Assembly (NCBI RefSeq): GCF_005860805.1
Contig: NZ_VCEJ01000002.1
Span: 2,402,375 to 2,466,374 of the forward strand
Direction of reading: 5' to 3'
DNA length: 64,000 nt
Source: Dyadobacter luticola
Lineage (GTDB): Bacteria > Bacteroidota > Bacteroidia > Cytophagales > Spirosomataceae
The notes under the pieces: generated by a model
Told to the model about the DNA's origin: nothing
Seen by the model: the letters and a program-made list of their open reading frames with translations, nothing else
Databases searched by the model: none
Part shown: positions 35,475-44,575 of the stretch, piece after piece
Position numbering within the stretch: the stretch's first letter is position 1
Layout: each line of letters starts with the position of its first letter
Position numbers and translations under genes: made by a program

Positions 35475-37688
35475 ATGAAAAACATTATACTCAGTTTTTG
35501 TACCCTCATTTTCTCCGCGCATTTTTCTGTTTTTGCCCAAACCGATAAAAAGAAAGATTACGATAAAGTCTTCGATCTCAATGAAATCACCGTCGGTGAG
35601 CGCAAGAATGTGATCCATACCGAGCGGCTCCCCGACGTGCATAATACCTACATTACGGCTGGTAAAAAAAGCGAAGTAATACAGCTCGACGGCGTGAATG
35701 GTAACATTGCCGAGAAAACCGGCCGCCAGATTTTTGCCAAAATCCCCGGCGTGTTTGTGTACGATATGGACGGCAGCGGCAACCAGGTCAACATTTCAAC
35801 CCGCGGGCTTGATCCCCACCGGTCGTGGGAATACAACATTCGTCAAAATGGGGTGATCACGAATTCCGACATGTATGGCTACCCGGCCAGTCATTACAGC
35901 CCGGCGATGGAATCGATCCAGCGGGTGGAGCTGGTGCGTGGCACGTCGTCGCTGCAATATGGGGCGCAGTTTGGCGGGATGATCAATTATGTGACCAAAA
36001 CGCCGGATACGACGAAGGCGATTACATTTGAGACGATCAATACCGCAGGTTCTTTCGGACTTTTCAGTTCCTATAATGCCATCGGCGGGAAGGTGGGCAA
36101 GCTGACTTACTCGGCTTATTATCAGCGCAGACATTCGGATGGTTATCGTAAAAATGCGAAGTCTGATGCGCAGTCGCAGTTTGTGAGTTTATCTTATGAG
36201 TTCAGCAAATCGCTCCAAATCAAGGCGGAGCTCGGCCGCTCGGAATATGTGTACCAGATTCCCGGCCCGCTCACCGACGCCATGTTCCAGGCCGATCCGC
36301 GCCAATCTACCCGCTCACGAAATTATTTCAATCCGGACATTTATGTACCCTCGATCGTCATCGACTGGAAAATCAACCCCAACACCCAACTGAAACTGAC
36401 CAGCTCGGGCGTATACGGCGCGCGTAACAGCGTAATGTTCGATGCATTTGCAAATGTACCCGACACGATCAGCCGCGTCACAAATGCTTTCCGCGCACGT
36501 CAGGTGGACGTTGATAATTTCAAAAGCTTCACCACCGAGTTGCGCCTGCTGCATCAGTACGATGTCCTGGGTTTCCGGAATGTGGTTTCGGGAGGCATAC
36601 AATTGATGCACAACAACCTCCGCCGTCGTCAGCTGGGAAAAGGTACCACAGGCAGCGATTTCGACCTGACCGTGACCGACCCTGCATTTGGGCGGGATAT
36701 GTATATGAAAACGAATAATGTCGCGCTATTTATCGAAAACCTCATTTTTATCACCCCGCGACTGACCGTATCACCCGGATTTCGTATTGAAAAAGGCAGC
36801 ACAGATATGACGGGTAAAATCAGCTACTACGACCCGACCGATTTACCAAATACGATCAAACACAGTTTTCCGCTCTTCGGCATCAGCTCGCAGCACCGCA
36901 TTGATGAGACGAGCCGCGTGTATGCAGGCTTTTCGCGGGCCTATCGCCCGGTGGTTTTTAAAGACATTATCCCCGGCTCGGTGCTGGAACGCGTGGACAA
37001 AAACCTGAAAGATGCGTACGGCTACAACCTGGAAGCGGGCATCAGCGGCAACATTCGTGAAGTGCTGAAATATGACATTGGGTTATTTCAGGTGATGATC
37101 AACCACCGGATGGGCACCGTGGCGATGAAAGACGACGACGGCACCGCCTACCTCTACCGCACCACTACCGGCGACAGCAAAACCCGTGGCGTGGAGGCAT
37201 ATATCGAGTATAGTTTGTTTAAAAGTTATGAGCAATCGGTGCCGGCTACCGAGTTGTCGGTTTTCACATCGACCTCTTATTTCGACGCCAAATATGTGCG
37301 CGGCTCGGCGGTTTTGAATGGTGAAAACAAGGATGTAGCAGGTAACCGCGTAGAAGGCGTCCCAACCTGGATCTCACGAAATGGTTTGCAGTTTTTGTAT
37401 AGAAAATTATCGGTGACGGCCCAGTACAGCTACGTCAGTTCCAATTTTGCCAACCCGATCAACACCGTGGAACCTTCGGCAAATGGTACGACCGGAAAAG
37501 TGCCGGGATATGGGCTGCTGGACTTGAATGCCACATTGCGGCTCGGCAAAAGCTACACATTACGCGCCGGCGTGAACAACATTGCGGACAAACAATACTT
37601 TACAAAACGGCCGACGATGTACCCCGGAGCGGGCGTCTGGTCTTCGGATGGGCGGAGCTTTAATGTTTCTTTTGGGATAAAAATCTAA
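35475..37688 (+). CDS. TonB-dependent receptor, FecA-like
   Basis: 737 residues from ATG at 35475; the signal peptide is KNIILSFCTLIFSAHFSVFA. The plug follows directly, without the carboxypeptidase-like domain of SusC: GRQIFAKIPGVFVYDMDGSG, NISTRGLDPHRSWEYNIRQN, VELVRGTSSLQYGAQFGGMI. The barrel ends in VSFGIKI. The plug most resembles ferric-citrate/siderophore receptors, so iron-complex uptake is the first guess; the nearby MbnP cluster leaves copper open. A TAAATTTG at 35395-35402 may be its -7 element. Confidence 0.9.
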   Translation: MKNIILSFCTLIFSAHFSVFAQTDKKKDYDKVFDLNEITVGERKNVIHTERLPDVHNTYITAGKKSEVIQLDGVNGNIAEKTGRQIFAKIPGVFVYDMDGSGNQVNISTRGLDPHRSWEYNIRQNGVITNSDMYGYPASHYSPAMESIQRVELVRGTSSLQYGAQFGGMINYVTKTPDTTKAITFETINTAGSFGLFSSYNAIGGKVGKLTYSAYYQRRHSDGYRKNAKSDAQSQFVSLSYEFSKSLQIKAELGRSEYVYQIPGPLTDAMFQADPRQSTRSRNYFNPDIYVPSIVIDWKINPNTQLKLTSSGVYGARNSVMFDAFANVPDTISRVTNAFRARQVDVDNFKSFTTELRLLHQYDVLGFRNVVSGGIQLMHNNLRRRQLGKGTTGSDFDLTVTDPAFGRDMYMKTNNVALFIENLIFITPRLTVSPGFRIEKGSTDMTGKISYYDPTDLPNTIKHSFPLFGISSQHRIDETSRVYAGFSRAYRPVVFKDIIPGSVLERVDKNLKDAYGYNLEAGISGNIREVLKYDIGLFQVMINHRMGTVAMKDDDGTAYLYRTTTGDSKTRGVEAYIEYSLFKSYEQSVPATELSVFTSTSYFDAKYVRGSAVLNGENKDVAGNRVEGVPTWISRNGLQFLYRKLSVTAQYSYVSSNFANPINTVEPSANGTTGKVPGYGLLDLNATLRLGKSYTLRAGVNNIADKQYFTKRPTMYPGAGVWSSDGRSFNVSFGIKI

Positions 37689-37694
37689 CTTTGC

Positions 37695-37742
37695 AGCGAT
37701 CTTAACTGACAACACCAACTTTTGAGATCGCTCATCAACTAA
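37695..37742. other. Inverted repeat in the receptor 3' gap
   Basis: AGCGATCT (37695-37702) and AGATCGCT (37735-37742) are exact complements 32 bases apart, in the short gap after the TonB receptor. The loop is long and there is no T-run, so its role is unclear. Confidence 0.3.
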
Positions 37743-37750
37743 CATTTTGC

Positions 37751-38098
37751 ATGTTTCCCTCCGATTTAGTTCAAGAACAAGAAAGTAAAACCATCAAAAA
37801 AAGCGCGACCAAAGCGCTGGAAGCAGGCCAGCGATATATATATGTTGTTTACGATCCGGAAGCGACGGATCAGGAGTCAGCCCAGCAACTAGCCTTTATC
37901 GAACAACGCTTTGAAAACAGTCGAACTCCCGCCCGCCAGGTCACCAACGAAAAGCATTTCAAAACGTTAAGAGAAGCAAAAATCTTCGTCCGCAACAACT
38001 TCGCCCTCGGCGCCGAATACTTCTCCTCGAAGCAGCTAAGTAATCCGGATAATGTATTTTACACGCTGGCTGATAAGCTGGCTTATTTTATGGCTTAG
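37751..38098 (+). CDS. Hypothetical protein
   Basis: 115 residues, soluble, no signal peptide. Text such as KALEAGQRYIYVVYDPEATD and FKTLREAKIFVRNNFALGAE suggests a small alpha/beta protein. I do not recognise a family. Codon use matches the neighbours, and the start ATG follows the receptor gene by 62 bases. It converges with the cupin gene. Confidence 0.6.
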   Translation: MFPSDLVQEQESKTIKKSATKALEAGQRYIYVVYDPEATDQESAQQLAFIEQRFENSRTPARQVTNEKHFKTLREAKIFVRNNFALGAEYFSSKQLSNPDNVFYTLADKLAYFMA

Positions 38099-38172
38099 CG
38101 GGGTTTGGGGACGTAGCTTCTGATTCTTGCTTTTTTGGTAAATATTTTTCCCTGGATAGTTGGGCCTATTTC

Positions 38173-38664
38173 TCATTCCAAATAATCCGGCGGATAAAGC
38201 TTTTGACCGTATTTTTCGGCGATGGCGTTGATTTTTTGCATGTCCGGCGGCTGATTTGGTTTGTCTTTTGCAGCTTCGGCGAGTTTTGCTACTTCTGTGA
38301 AAAACTCTTCCAGTCCTGCGGGTACGACGGTGCACAAAAGCCGGGCAAGCTTGTCGGAATTATTTTTGAAACCGTGCACGATCCCGCCGGTTGGTATGGA
38401 GGCATAACTTCCGGCCGTGGCTGTATAGCGTCCGGTTTCTGTCTTTATTTCAACTTCCCCTTCCAAAACATAAAACGTCTCATGAAAACCCGCATGCGCG
38501 TGCGGCCCCGGTCCACCACCCGGCGGAACGGTCATTTCGATCGTCGCATACGCACCGTCCGTCTCACTTCCTGAAACCATAATCCGATAGCTCCCGCCAG
38601 CGATAGACAAAACCTCGCCTTGCCCTGCCGCTATAACATTTGCGTTCTTTTTTTCCTGCTCCAT
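38173..38664 (-). CDS. Cupin domain protein
   Basis: 163 residues from ATG at 38664 (MEQEKKNANVIAAGQGEV). A single small beta-barrel with the cupin motifs: GGGPGPHAHAGFHETFYVLEGEVE (motif 1; His residues and the Glu are potential metal ligands) and PTGGIVHGFKNNSDKLARL (motif 2). It resembles quercetin dioxygenase-like cupins, which act as small dioxygenases, isomerases or sensors. No substrate can be inferred; the neighbours do not form an obvious pathway. Confidence 0.85.
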   Translation of the reverse strand: MEQEKKNANVIAAGQGEVLSIAGGSYRIMVSGSETDGAYATIEMTVPPGGGPGPHAHAGFHETFYVLEGEVEIKTETGRYTATAGSYASIPTGGIVHGFKNNSDKLARLLCTVVPAGLEEFFTEVAKLAEAAKDKPNQPPDMQKINAIAEKYGQKLYPPDYLE

Positions 38665-38959
38665 ATTTTGAGATTTTTTAAAAACAATAAAAATCAGCGT
38701 GGCTTTGAGAAAGTAACTCCCCCGTTTTAGGTCTCCTAACATAGTTTACACCGTCCGGGGGACTTTCGCCAACCTCAAACCATAACAGAGCAATGCTAGC
38801 TAAATTTCTCATAACGGAAACTTTAATAGGCATACGAATATTTGCAGGATTTTGGTGGGAAGCAAATTTGGCATCAGGCAACTTATAAGTCCAGTCGAAT
38901 GCTCCGAAATGACATTCGACTGATGATCTTTTTATTTCCAGAAATCTCACCTATCTTAG
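38665..38959. other. Intergenic stretch without recognisable gene
   Basis: This divergent gap separates the cupin gene and the toxin-antitoxin operon. A 90-codon open frame on the minus strand shows no family similarity or signal. I see no repeat or RNA element here. Confidence 0.5.
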
Positions 38960-38977
38960 TGTACACAAAATCGTACA
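38960..38977. promoter_or_regulatory. YefM/YoeB-type operator (TGTACA half-sites)
   Basis: TGTACA at 38960-38965 (extended palindrome GTGTACAC) and CGTACA at 38972-38977 have centres 12 bases apart and end three bases before the antitoxin ATG. The yefM-yoeB operator of E. coli uses the same TGTACA core in a long and a short palindrome, so autorepression by the antitoxin-toxin complex is likely. Confidence 0.65.
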
Positions 38978-38980
38978 CCC

Positions 38981-39241
38981 ATGAGAATCATATCAGCCAG
39001 GGAGTTTCGGGGAAAACAGAAAGATTATCTGGATTTGGCCGAAAAGGAACGCGTGATTATTCACCGGGGGAAAAATAAGAAATCAGTTCTACTCACGCCA
39101 ATTGATGAAAGTACTGAAACTGATGTCTTTTTTTCGGATCCACAGGTATTGAATGCCATCAAAGAGGGCATTGAGGACGTGAAGGCTGGAAGAGTGACTT
39201 CCATTCGCGATCTCAAAAATATATGGGCAGATATTCTGTAA
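38981..39241 (+). CDS. Antitoxin of the Phd/YefM family
   Basis: 86 residues. The N-terminal DNA-binding part reads MRIISAREFRGKQKDYLDLA, then VIIHRGKNKKSVLLTP as in YefM proteins; the C-terminal part (FFSDPQVLNAIKEGIEDVKA) would wrap the toxin. It overlaps the toxin gene by 19 bases, typical of a translationally coupled type II pair. Confidence 0.9.
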   Translation: MRIISAREFRGKQKDYLDLAEKERVIIHRGKNKKSVLLTPIDESTETDVFFSDPQVLNAIKEGIEDVKAGRVTSIRDLKNIWADIL

Positions 39242-39504
39242 CCTTCTCTGACAAAGCAAAAAAAGACCTTTCTTTTCTACACAAATCCGGCGGAAAAGCT
39301 ATTGTAAGACGCATCGAGCGCATTTTTGAGCAGCTCGGAGAAGATCCCTATAATGGTATCGGCAAGCCGGAGCAACTCAAAAACAATCTTTCCGGATTAT
39401 GGTCAAGACGCATTGATAAAAAGCATCGTCTTGTTTATCAGGTCATTGAACGTACTGTTACTGTTTTCGTAATCGCTGCAAAGGGGCATTATGATGATAA
39501 ATAG
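39223..39504 (+). CDS. Toxin of the YoeB/Txe mRNA interferase family
   Basis: 93 residues. YoeB features are complete: KPEQLKNNLSGLWSRRI, KKHRLVYQV and a C-terminal AAKGHYDDK with the catalytic His-Tyr. The Glu of KPEQ and the Arg of SRRI match the other active-site residues. YoeB cleaves mRNA at the ribosomal A site when freed from its antitoxin. The start at 39223 lies inside the antitoxin gene. Confidence 0.9.
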   Translation: MGRYSVTFSDKAKKDLSFLHKSGGKAIVRRIERIFEQLGEDPYNGIGKPEQLKNNLSGLWSRRIDKKHRLVYQVIERTVTVFVIAAKGHYDDK

Positions 39505-39609
39505 ATATACTAATCATTAATGCTTGTATCCTGTTTGCATTTCGCGAACTAGAAAACAAAACCTTCCCAACGTTCCCTTATATTTGATTTTCGCAAACGT
39601 CACCACGCC

Positions 39610-40539
39610 ATGCCCATCACAACCCTCGACGATTTTTACCGCGAAGCTGCTGAGTTTTCAAAAAAGGATTTAAGCGAGCTTATTCCAACCGGCATTACCA
39701 AGGAAATCGGGCATTTTAATGTCTTTGATGTTGCCGAAGCTTTAAAGATGATCAAGGAGAGGCCGCATATGACTTATAACCGGCGGGCTTATTATAAAAT
39801 TAACCTCGTGGATGGGAAAAACCGGGCCGAGTATGCGGACAAAACGATTGATATTGAGCAGCATGCGTTGATTTTTGCGACGCCGAAGGTACCGTACAAC
39901 TGGGTTCCGCAAGGGCCGGTACAGGGTGGCTATTTTTGTTTGTTTACGGCGGATTTTCTGGCGCAATCAAAAAGTGGCGTGGTGCTGGATGAATTGCCAA
40001 TTTTCAAGCCGGGCGGATTTCCTTGCTTTCATATTTCTGGCGAGGAAAAGGCTGACATTGAGACGATTTTCAGGAAAATGCTGAAAGAATTGAGTTCCAA
40101 TTATGCCTTTAAGTATGACCTGCTCCGCAATTATTTGATGGAGCTGATCCATTTCGGCCAGAAGCTGCAGCCGGCGACGGATTTGTACAATGCGCATAAC
40201 GCTTCGGCGCGGGTTTCGTCACTTTTTGCCGAGCTGCTCGAACGCCAGTTCCCCATCGAATCACCCCTGCAAAGCCTCAAATTGCGTACAGCAAAGGATT
40301 ATGCTGACCAGCTTTCGATCCACGTCAACTACCTGAACCGCGTTTTGAAAGAGCAGACCGGGCAGACGACCAAGGGACACATCAGCAACCGGCTCGTGCA
40401 GGAAGCCAAGATTTTGCTCAGACAAACCGACTGGAATGTATCTGAAATCGCATATAGCCTCGGCTTCGAGGAAGTGGCCCATTTTTCCAATTTTTTCAAG
40501 AAACAAACCGCCGCTTCTCCCCTCGCCTTCCGCAGCTAG
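39610..40539 (+). CDS. AraC family transcriptional regulator (copy 2)
   Basis: 309 residues. The N-terminal half is a cupin-like sensor (HALIFATPKVPYNWVPQGPV); the C-terminal half holds two helix-turn-helix units, AKDYADQLSIHVNYLNRVLK and VSEIAYSLGFEEVAHFSNFF. It is a different subgroup from the copies at 22129 and 42825. A TATATTTG at 39579-39586 may be its promoter -7. It lies 87 bases upstream of the SDR gene on the same strand and probably controls it. Confidence 0.93.
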   Translation: MPITTLDDFYREAAEFSKKDLSELIPTGITKEIGHFNVFDVAEALKMIKERPHMTYNRRAYYKINLVDGKNRAEYADKTIDIEQHALIFATPKVPYNWVPQGPVQGGYFCLFTADFLAQSKSGVVLDELPIFKPGGFPCFHISGEEKADIETIFRKMLKELSSNYAFKYDLLRNYLMELIHFGQKLQPATDLYNAHNASARVSSLFAELLERQFPIESPLQSLKLRTAKDYADQLSIHVNYLNRVLKEQTGQTTKGHISNRLVQEAKILLRQTDWNVSEIAYSLGFEEVAHFSNFFKKQTAASPLAFRS

Positions 40540-40626
40540 GTTTCTTTTTTGCAAACATCGTTTTGATTTTTGCAAGTGCTGACCGGGCTGCGCTGCTGAA
40601 CTTTGTTCCATCAAAATTCAACAGGA

Positions 40627-41403
40627 ATGGAACTTAGCAACAACACCATATTAATCACCGGCGGCACGAGCGGCTTCGGTTACGAATTCGCCTCGCGGCT
40701 CATTGCGCTTGGAAATACCGTCATCATCACCGGCCGAAGTGTCCAGAAATTGCAGGAAACCAAACAAAAACTCCCGGCAGTTCACATCATACAAAGCGAT
40801 GTAAGCAAGCCGGACGACATCATCAAACTGCACGAGCAAGTCATCACGCAATTTCCCAATCTCAACATTCTGATCAACAATGCCGGCGAAATGCGCAAGC
40901 TGATCCTCCATGAAAACCACACGCCTGACGACATTACCCGGGAAATCGAGATCAACTTAATGGGGCCGATCCGCATGGTGCAGCAATTTCTGCCACATTT
41001 GAAAAAGCAAAAATCCGCGGCAATTATGAATGTGACGTCGGGCATCGCGCTGATGCCTTTTCCGATTTCGCCGGTTTACGGGGCGAGCAAATCAGGGCTG
41101 CGGTCTTACACCAAATCACTTCGCGTGCAGTTGAAGCATACCAATGTGAAGGTTTTCGATCTGGTCGCGCCGGGGTCATCCACGCCTTTGAATGAAAAAT
41201 TTATGGATAGTAAAGACTTCAATTCGAGCTTGGTAGTAACGCCCGAGAAGATCATTGAGGCGGCGATTAAAGGTTTACAAAAAGATAAGTATGAGATTTA
41301 TCCCGGTCTCGCAAAGGTAATGCATGTAATGAGCCGACTGGCACCGGGGTTCCTGCTTTCGCAGGCGGCGAAAATGGGCGCGGAAGAAATGGCAGGCAAG
41401 TAA
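40627..41403 (+). CDS. Short-chain dehydrogenase/reductase, DltE-like (copy 2)
   Basis: 258 residues from ATG at 40627 (MELSNNTILITGGTSGFGYE). The glycine motif is TGGTSGFG, NNAG follows, and the active-site Tyr-Lys is in YGASKSGLRS. The sequence resembles the DltE/YdfG-like SDR group. Substrate unknown. Next to an AraC regulator, as the other two SDR genes of the window are. Confidence 0.92.
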   Translation: MELSNNTILITGGTSGFGYEFASRLIALGNTVIITGRSVQKLQETKQKLPAVHIIQSDVSKPDDIIKLHEQVITQFPNLNILINNAGEMRKLILHENHTPDDITREIEINLMGPIRMVQQFLPHLKKQKSAAIMNVTSGIALMPFPISPVYGASKSGLRSYTKSLRVQLKHTNVKVFDLVAPGSSTPLNEKFMDSKDFNSSLVVTPEKIIEAAIKGLQKDKYEIYPGLAKVMHVMSRLAPGFLLSQAAKMGAEEMAGK

Positions 41404-41507
41404 CCGTTCAGTATTATTCTGAAACAGAATCTAGGTAGAATTTCCGGTTTGGCGGTTCTTGTTAGCATTTCAAAGACTCATTCTAACTCGTAAATCGCTT
41501 AGCCATA

Positions 41508-42413
41508 ATGAAATACCTGTCATCCACATTTGCAATACTGCTCATTTTTTCCGGCTCGCTGTCGGCTCAGAACATTCCGGCAAAATCCATGTATCTGAAC
41601 CAAAATCCACCAGGACAAACGGCGGCGGTTTTCGCGCCTGGCCTGGTTTCTTCCAAAGAACATTACGAATATGGTTCGACGTTTTCGAAAGATGGAAAGG
41701 AGCTGTTTTACGCAGTGATAATTAATGATAAGCCGCAGATCCGGTGTATCAAATTTGAGGAAAATGCATGGTCTGCGCCCAAAACGATTATCGGCAGCGA
41801 TAAATATGAGCACAATGATCCATTTCTGTCGCCAGACCAAAATCGGTTGTATTTCATTTCAGACCGCGCGATGGACGGGAAAGGCGAGAAAAAGGATTTC
41901 GATATCTGGTATATCGAGCGCACTTCGGACGGCTGGTCGGACAAACCGGTCAGCGCCGGACCGGGCATTAATACCCCGAAAAACGAATATTATATGTCCT
42001 TCACAAATGACGGCACCATGTATTTTTCGTCTAATGGGGGCACAGATATGGCAACGGATAAAAATTACGATATCAAATCCGCGAAATACTCAAAAGGAGA
42101 ATTTCAATCTTCGGTGAAGCTGCCGAAAGAAATCAATACGGAACATTATGAAGCCGATGTTTTCGTATCACCTGATGAGCAATATGTTATCTTCTGCACC
42201 GAGCGTCCGGGTAATTTTGGAAAAGGCGATTTGTATATCAGTTTTAAAACCAAAACCGGCGAGTGGCTACCTGCAAAAAATATGGGCAATAAAATCAATA
42301 ACGAAGGCTACGAATTTTGTCCGTTTGTGACCAGCGACGGCAAGTACCTCTTTTTCTCCCGTGACGGGGAGATTTTCTGGATCAGCGCATCGGTGATTGA
42401 TTCGCTGAGATGA
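41508..42413 (+). CDS. Secreted PD40/WD40-like beta-propeller protein
   Basis: 301 residues with signal peptide (STFAILLIFSGSLSAQ). PD40 repeats recur: GSTFSKDGKELFYAV, NDPFLSPDQNRLYFISDR, YMSFTNDGTMYFSSN, DVFVSPDEQYVIFCTERP, CPFVTSDGKYLFFSR. This is the TolB-like propeller type, used for protein or peptidoglycan contact; no catalytic motif is visible. A small membrane protein gene follows by 45 bases. Confidence 0.82.
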   Translation: MKYLSSTFAILLIFSGSLSAQNIPAKSMYLNQNPPGQTAAVFAPGLVSSKEHYEYGSTFSKDGKELFYAVIINDKPQIRCIKFEENAWSAPKTIIGSDKYEHNDPFLSPDQNRLYFISDRAMDGKGEKKDFDIWYIERTSDGWSDKPVSAGPGINTPKNEYYMSFTNDGTMYFSSNGGTDMATDKNYDIKSAKYSKGEFQSSVKLPKEINTEHYEADVFVSPDEQYVIFCTERPGNFGKGDLYISFKTKTGEWLPAKNMGNKINNEGYEFCPFVTSDGKYLFFSRDGEIFWISASVIDSLR

Positions 42414-42458
42414 CATTGATCCGGAGGTTTTTACTTCAACATTTAAATATACCAAACC

Positions 42459-42806
42459 ATGAAAATCATCAGTGGAATCCTCATTCTCATCACCGCTTTT
42501 CTCAGCCTGAAACACGGCTGGGAAGGATTACAGATAGATTCACATCCCGAACAGTTAAAAATGGCCACCGACCTGGGTGTGGGCAAAACCGGCGTTATGG
42601 TAGTAAGTGTACTTAGTCTTGCAGTCGGCATTGCTATTTTATTTCCGCAGACCTTTTTTATCGCCAACCTGGTCAATGCAATTACCATTGTTCTAATTAT
42701 GGCATTCTCGTTGAAGGGCGGAAATTACAAGATGGCTTTGATGGAAATTCCGTTTCTGGCGATCCCGCTGGTGCTGATTTATCTCGGGCATCCTTTGAAG
42801 AAATAG
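42459..42806 (+). CDS. Small DoxX-like membrane protein
   Basis: 115 residues with four hydrophobic segments (KIISGILILITAFLSL, TGVMVVSVLSLAVGIAILF, FFIANLVNAITIVLIMAFSL, MEIPFLAIPLVLIYLG). The size and the spacing of helices suggest the DoxX-like group. Function unknown. It converges with the AraC gene, 18 bases apart. Confidence 0.7.
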   Translation: MKIISGILILITAFLSLKHGWEGLQIDSHPEQLKMATDLGVGKTGVMVVSVLSLAVGIAILFPQTFFIANLVNAITIVLIMAFSLKGGNYKMALMEIPFLAIPLVLIYLGHPLKK

Positions 42807-42824
42807 AAAAGATTTGAGAATAAA

Positions 42825-43520
42825 TCAATTTAAATTCCGAAACTGCACCGGCGTTTTGCCTGTCTTCTTTTTAAATAGCTTATTAAAATACTGCGGGTAT
42901 TCAAAGCCCAGCGAATAAGCAATTTCGCCGACGGATTTTTTGGTACTGAGCAGAATATTTTTAGCCTCTTCAATTAAATATAAATGAATGTGGTCCTGGG
43001 CATTTTTGCCGGTTTCCTTTTTTAATAAATCACTGAGATAACCTGGTGATAAATGCACTTCTTCGGCCAGGAATTTCACGGTCGGCAGGCCTTTTTCTGA
43101 AAGACTGCTGCCGTGAAAATATTCGTTTAGTGTTTTCTCGACCTGCACTACCACCGAATTGTTCGAGGTTGTCCGTGTGATGAACTGACGTTCGTAAAAC
43201 CGCATACAATAGTTGAGGAAAGCTCGATGGTTTTCGGTGCCTTCGGTATCACTATCCATTTCCAGCACCTGGCCGGGCGCCAGGCAAATCATGCTGCCGT
43301 CCTGAAAATCGACGGGTTTGCGGCCGTAGCGCATGTTGGTTTTGGGATAATGTTTGAAAATGACGGAATAAAAATCCGGCGTCACCCGCACATCGTCCAT
43401 CACATGGTCGCGCAATTTGCCGAAATCCACCACCGCCACCAGCGGATGCTGCGCATGGCCGGCCAGCTTGAAAAACGTGAATACGTCGGATACACTGCGA
43501 AAATGAACGAGCTGGCTCAT
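42825..43520 (-). CDS. AraC family regulator with shortened sensor domain (copy 3)
   Basis: 231 residues. The C-terminal DNA-binding half (VKFLAEEVHLSPGYLSDLLK, GEIAYSLGFEYPQYFNKLFK) is closely related to the AraC protein at 22129. The sensor half is about 70 residues shorter: after ICLAPGQVLEMDSDTEG the text jumps to FLNYCMRFYERQFITR, whereas the paralogue has a helical stretch in between. The frame is intact, so this is an in-frame internal deletion rather than a frameshift. It follows the SDR gene by 26 bases and may be co-transcribed. Confidence 0.85.
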   Translation of the reverse strand: MSQLVHFRSVSDVFTFFKLAGHAQHPLVAVVDFGKLRDHVMDDVRVTPDFYSVIFKHYPKTNMRYGRKPVDFQDGSMICLAPGQVLEMDSDTEGTENHRAFLNYCMRFYERQFITRTTSNNSVVVQVEKTLNEYFHGSSLSEKGLPTVKFLAEEVHLSPGYLSDLLKKETGKNAQDHIHLYLIEEAKNILLSTKKSVGEIAYSLGFEYPQYFNKLFKKKTGKTPVQFRNLN

Positions 43521-43546
43521 GGGTTGGGTTGTTTTTTACAAAGATA

Positions 43547-44362
43547 TCAAAGTGCAAACTGGCTTTTGATCGCGCCCATCAATGTGGCATCGTCGAGCTG
43601 CTTGCGGTTGGCGATAATTTCGCGTGCATCTTCTCCGGCCGTGTAACGCAACTGGCTGGTACCGTCGGTGGCGGCTTCATAAATCACCTCTGCCACCACG
43701 GTAGCCGGCGACGCATTTTGGAACATATTACCGACGGACCCAAGAAACCTGGTCACGAGCGGCTGATATTCCGTCATGGTCTCATCATTGCTAAAGTCGA
43801 GTGAACGTCCGACAAAATCAGTAGCGATCGCCCCGGGTTCCACGATTTTGACCTTCACGCCAAACTGCTCTAATTCAAAACTCAGTGACTCTGAAATTCC
43901 CTCAACCGCGAACTTGGTGCCATGGTACAGCGCGCCGAGCGGAAAGGTAATCTTGCCGCCAATCGACGAAATGTTGACGATCACCCCGCTGCGTTGCTGG
44001 CGAAAATGCGGCAGCACAGCCCGGGTCACATCCAGTAATCCGATAACATTCGTATCAAATTGACGAACGACATTCTCTCTCGAAAATGCTTCCAGCGGCC
44101 CGTATGCGCCATAACCAGCATTATTCAACAATACATCAATACTTCCGAATGTTGCAATCGCTTCATTGACTGCCGCATCGATCGACGCCGGATCGAGTAC
44201 ATCGAGACGGGTTACCAGCACATTTTCCAGTGCCGCCAGTTCCACACCGGTTTCAGGGTTACGCATCGTGGCTACCACATTCCAGCCGTTTAAATGAAAT
44301 AATTGTGCGGTTTTTTTTCCGATACCGCTGCTTGCTCCTGTTATTAAAATGGTCTTTTTCAT
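43547..44362 (-). CDS. Short-chain dehydrogenase/reductase (copy 3)
   Basis: 271 residues from ATG at 44362 (MKKTILITGASSGIGKKTAQ). The cofactor motif is TGASSGIG, NNAG follows, and the active-site motif is in LYHGTKFAVEGISE. A classical SDR of the type often annotated as an oxidoreductase of unknown substrate. It precedes the shortened AraC gene. Confidence 0.93.
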   Translation of the reverse strand: MKKTILITGASSGIGKKTAQLFHLNGWNVVATMRNPETGVELAALENVLVTRLDVLDPASIDAAVNEAIATFGSIDVLLNNAGYGAYGPLEAFSRENVVRQFDTNVIGLLDVTRAVLPHFRQQRSGVIVNISSIGGKITFPLGALYHGTKFAVEGISESLSFELEQFGVKVKIVEPGAIATDFVGRSLDFSNDETMTEYQPLVTRFLGSVGNMFQNASPATVVAEVIYEAATDGTSQLRYTAGEDAREIIANRKQLDDATLMGAIKSQFAL

Positions 44363-44575
44363 TTTTTCCTTTGTTAAAGTGATGATACAAAGGTCATCCA
44401 GCAAGACCGGCAGGATATAATACAAATCCACGGAAGTTGTATGCTTTTCGCGGATCGGCAAAATTCAAAGGCTCTTACTTAAAACAACAACAAATTCTCC
44501 CTCTTATAATATTCCCAAAACATAATTGCACAATTCTTCAAAATCGGCAAATCAGAATAATTATTTTACTCAAAG

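Noticed and set aside
38678..38950. 90-codon open frame on the minus strand in the cupin/antitoxin gap
   Set aside because: No family similarity or start context, and it runs into the cupin promoter region.
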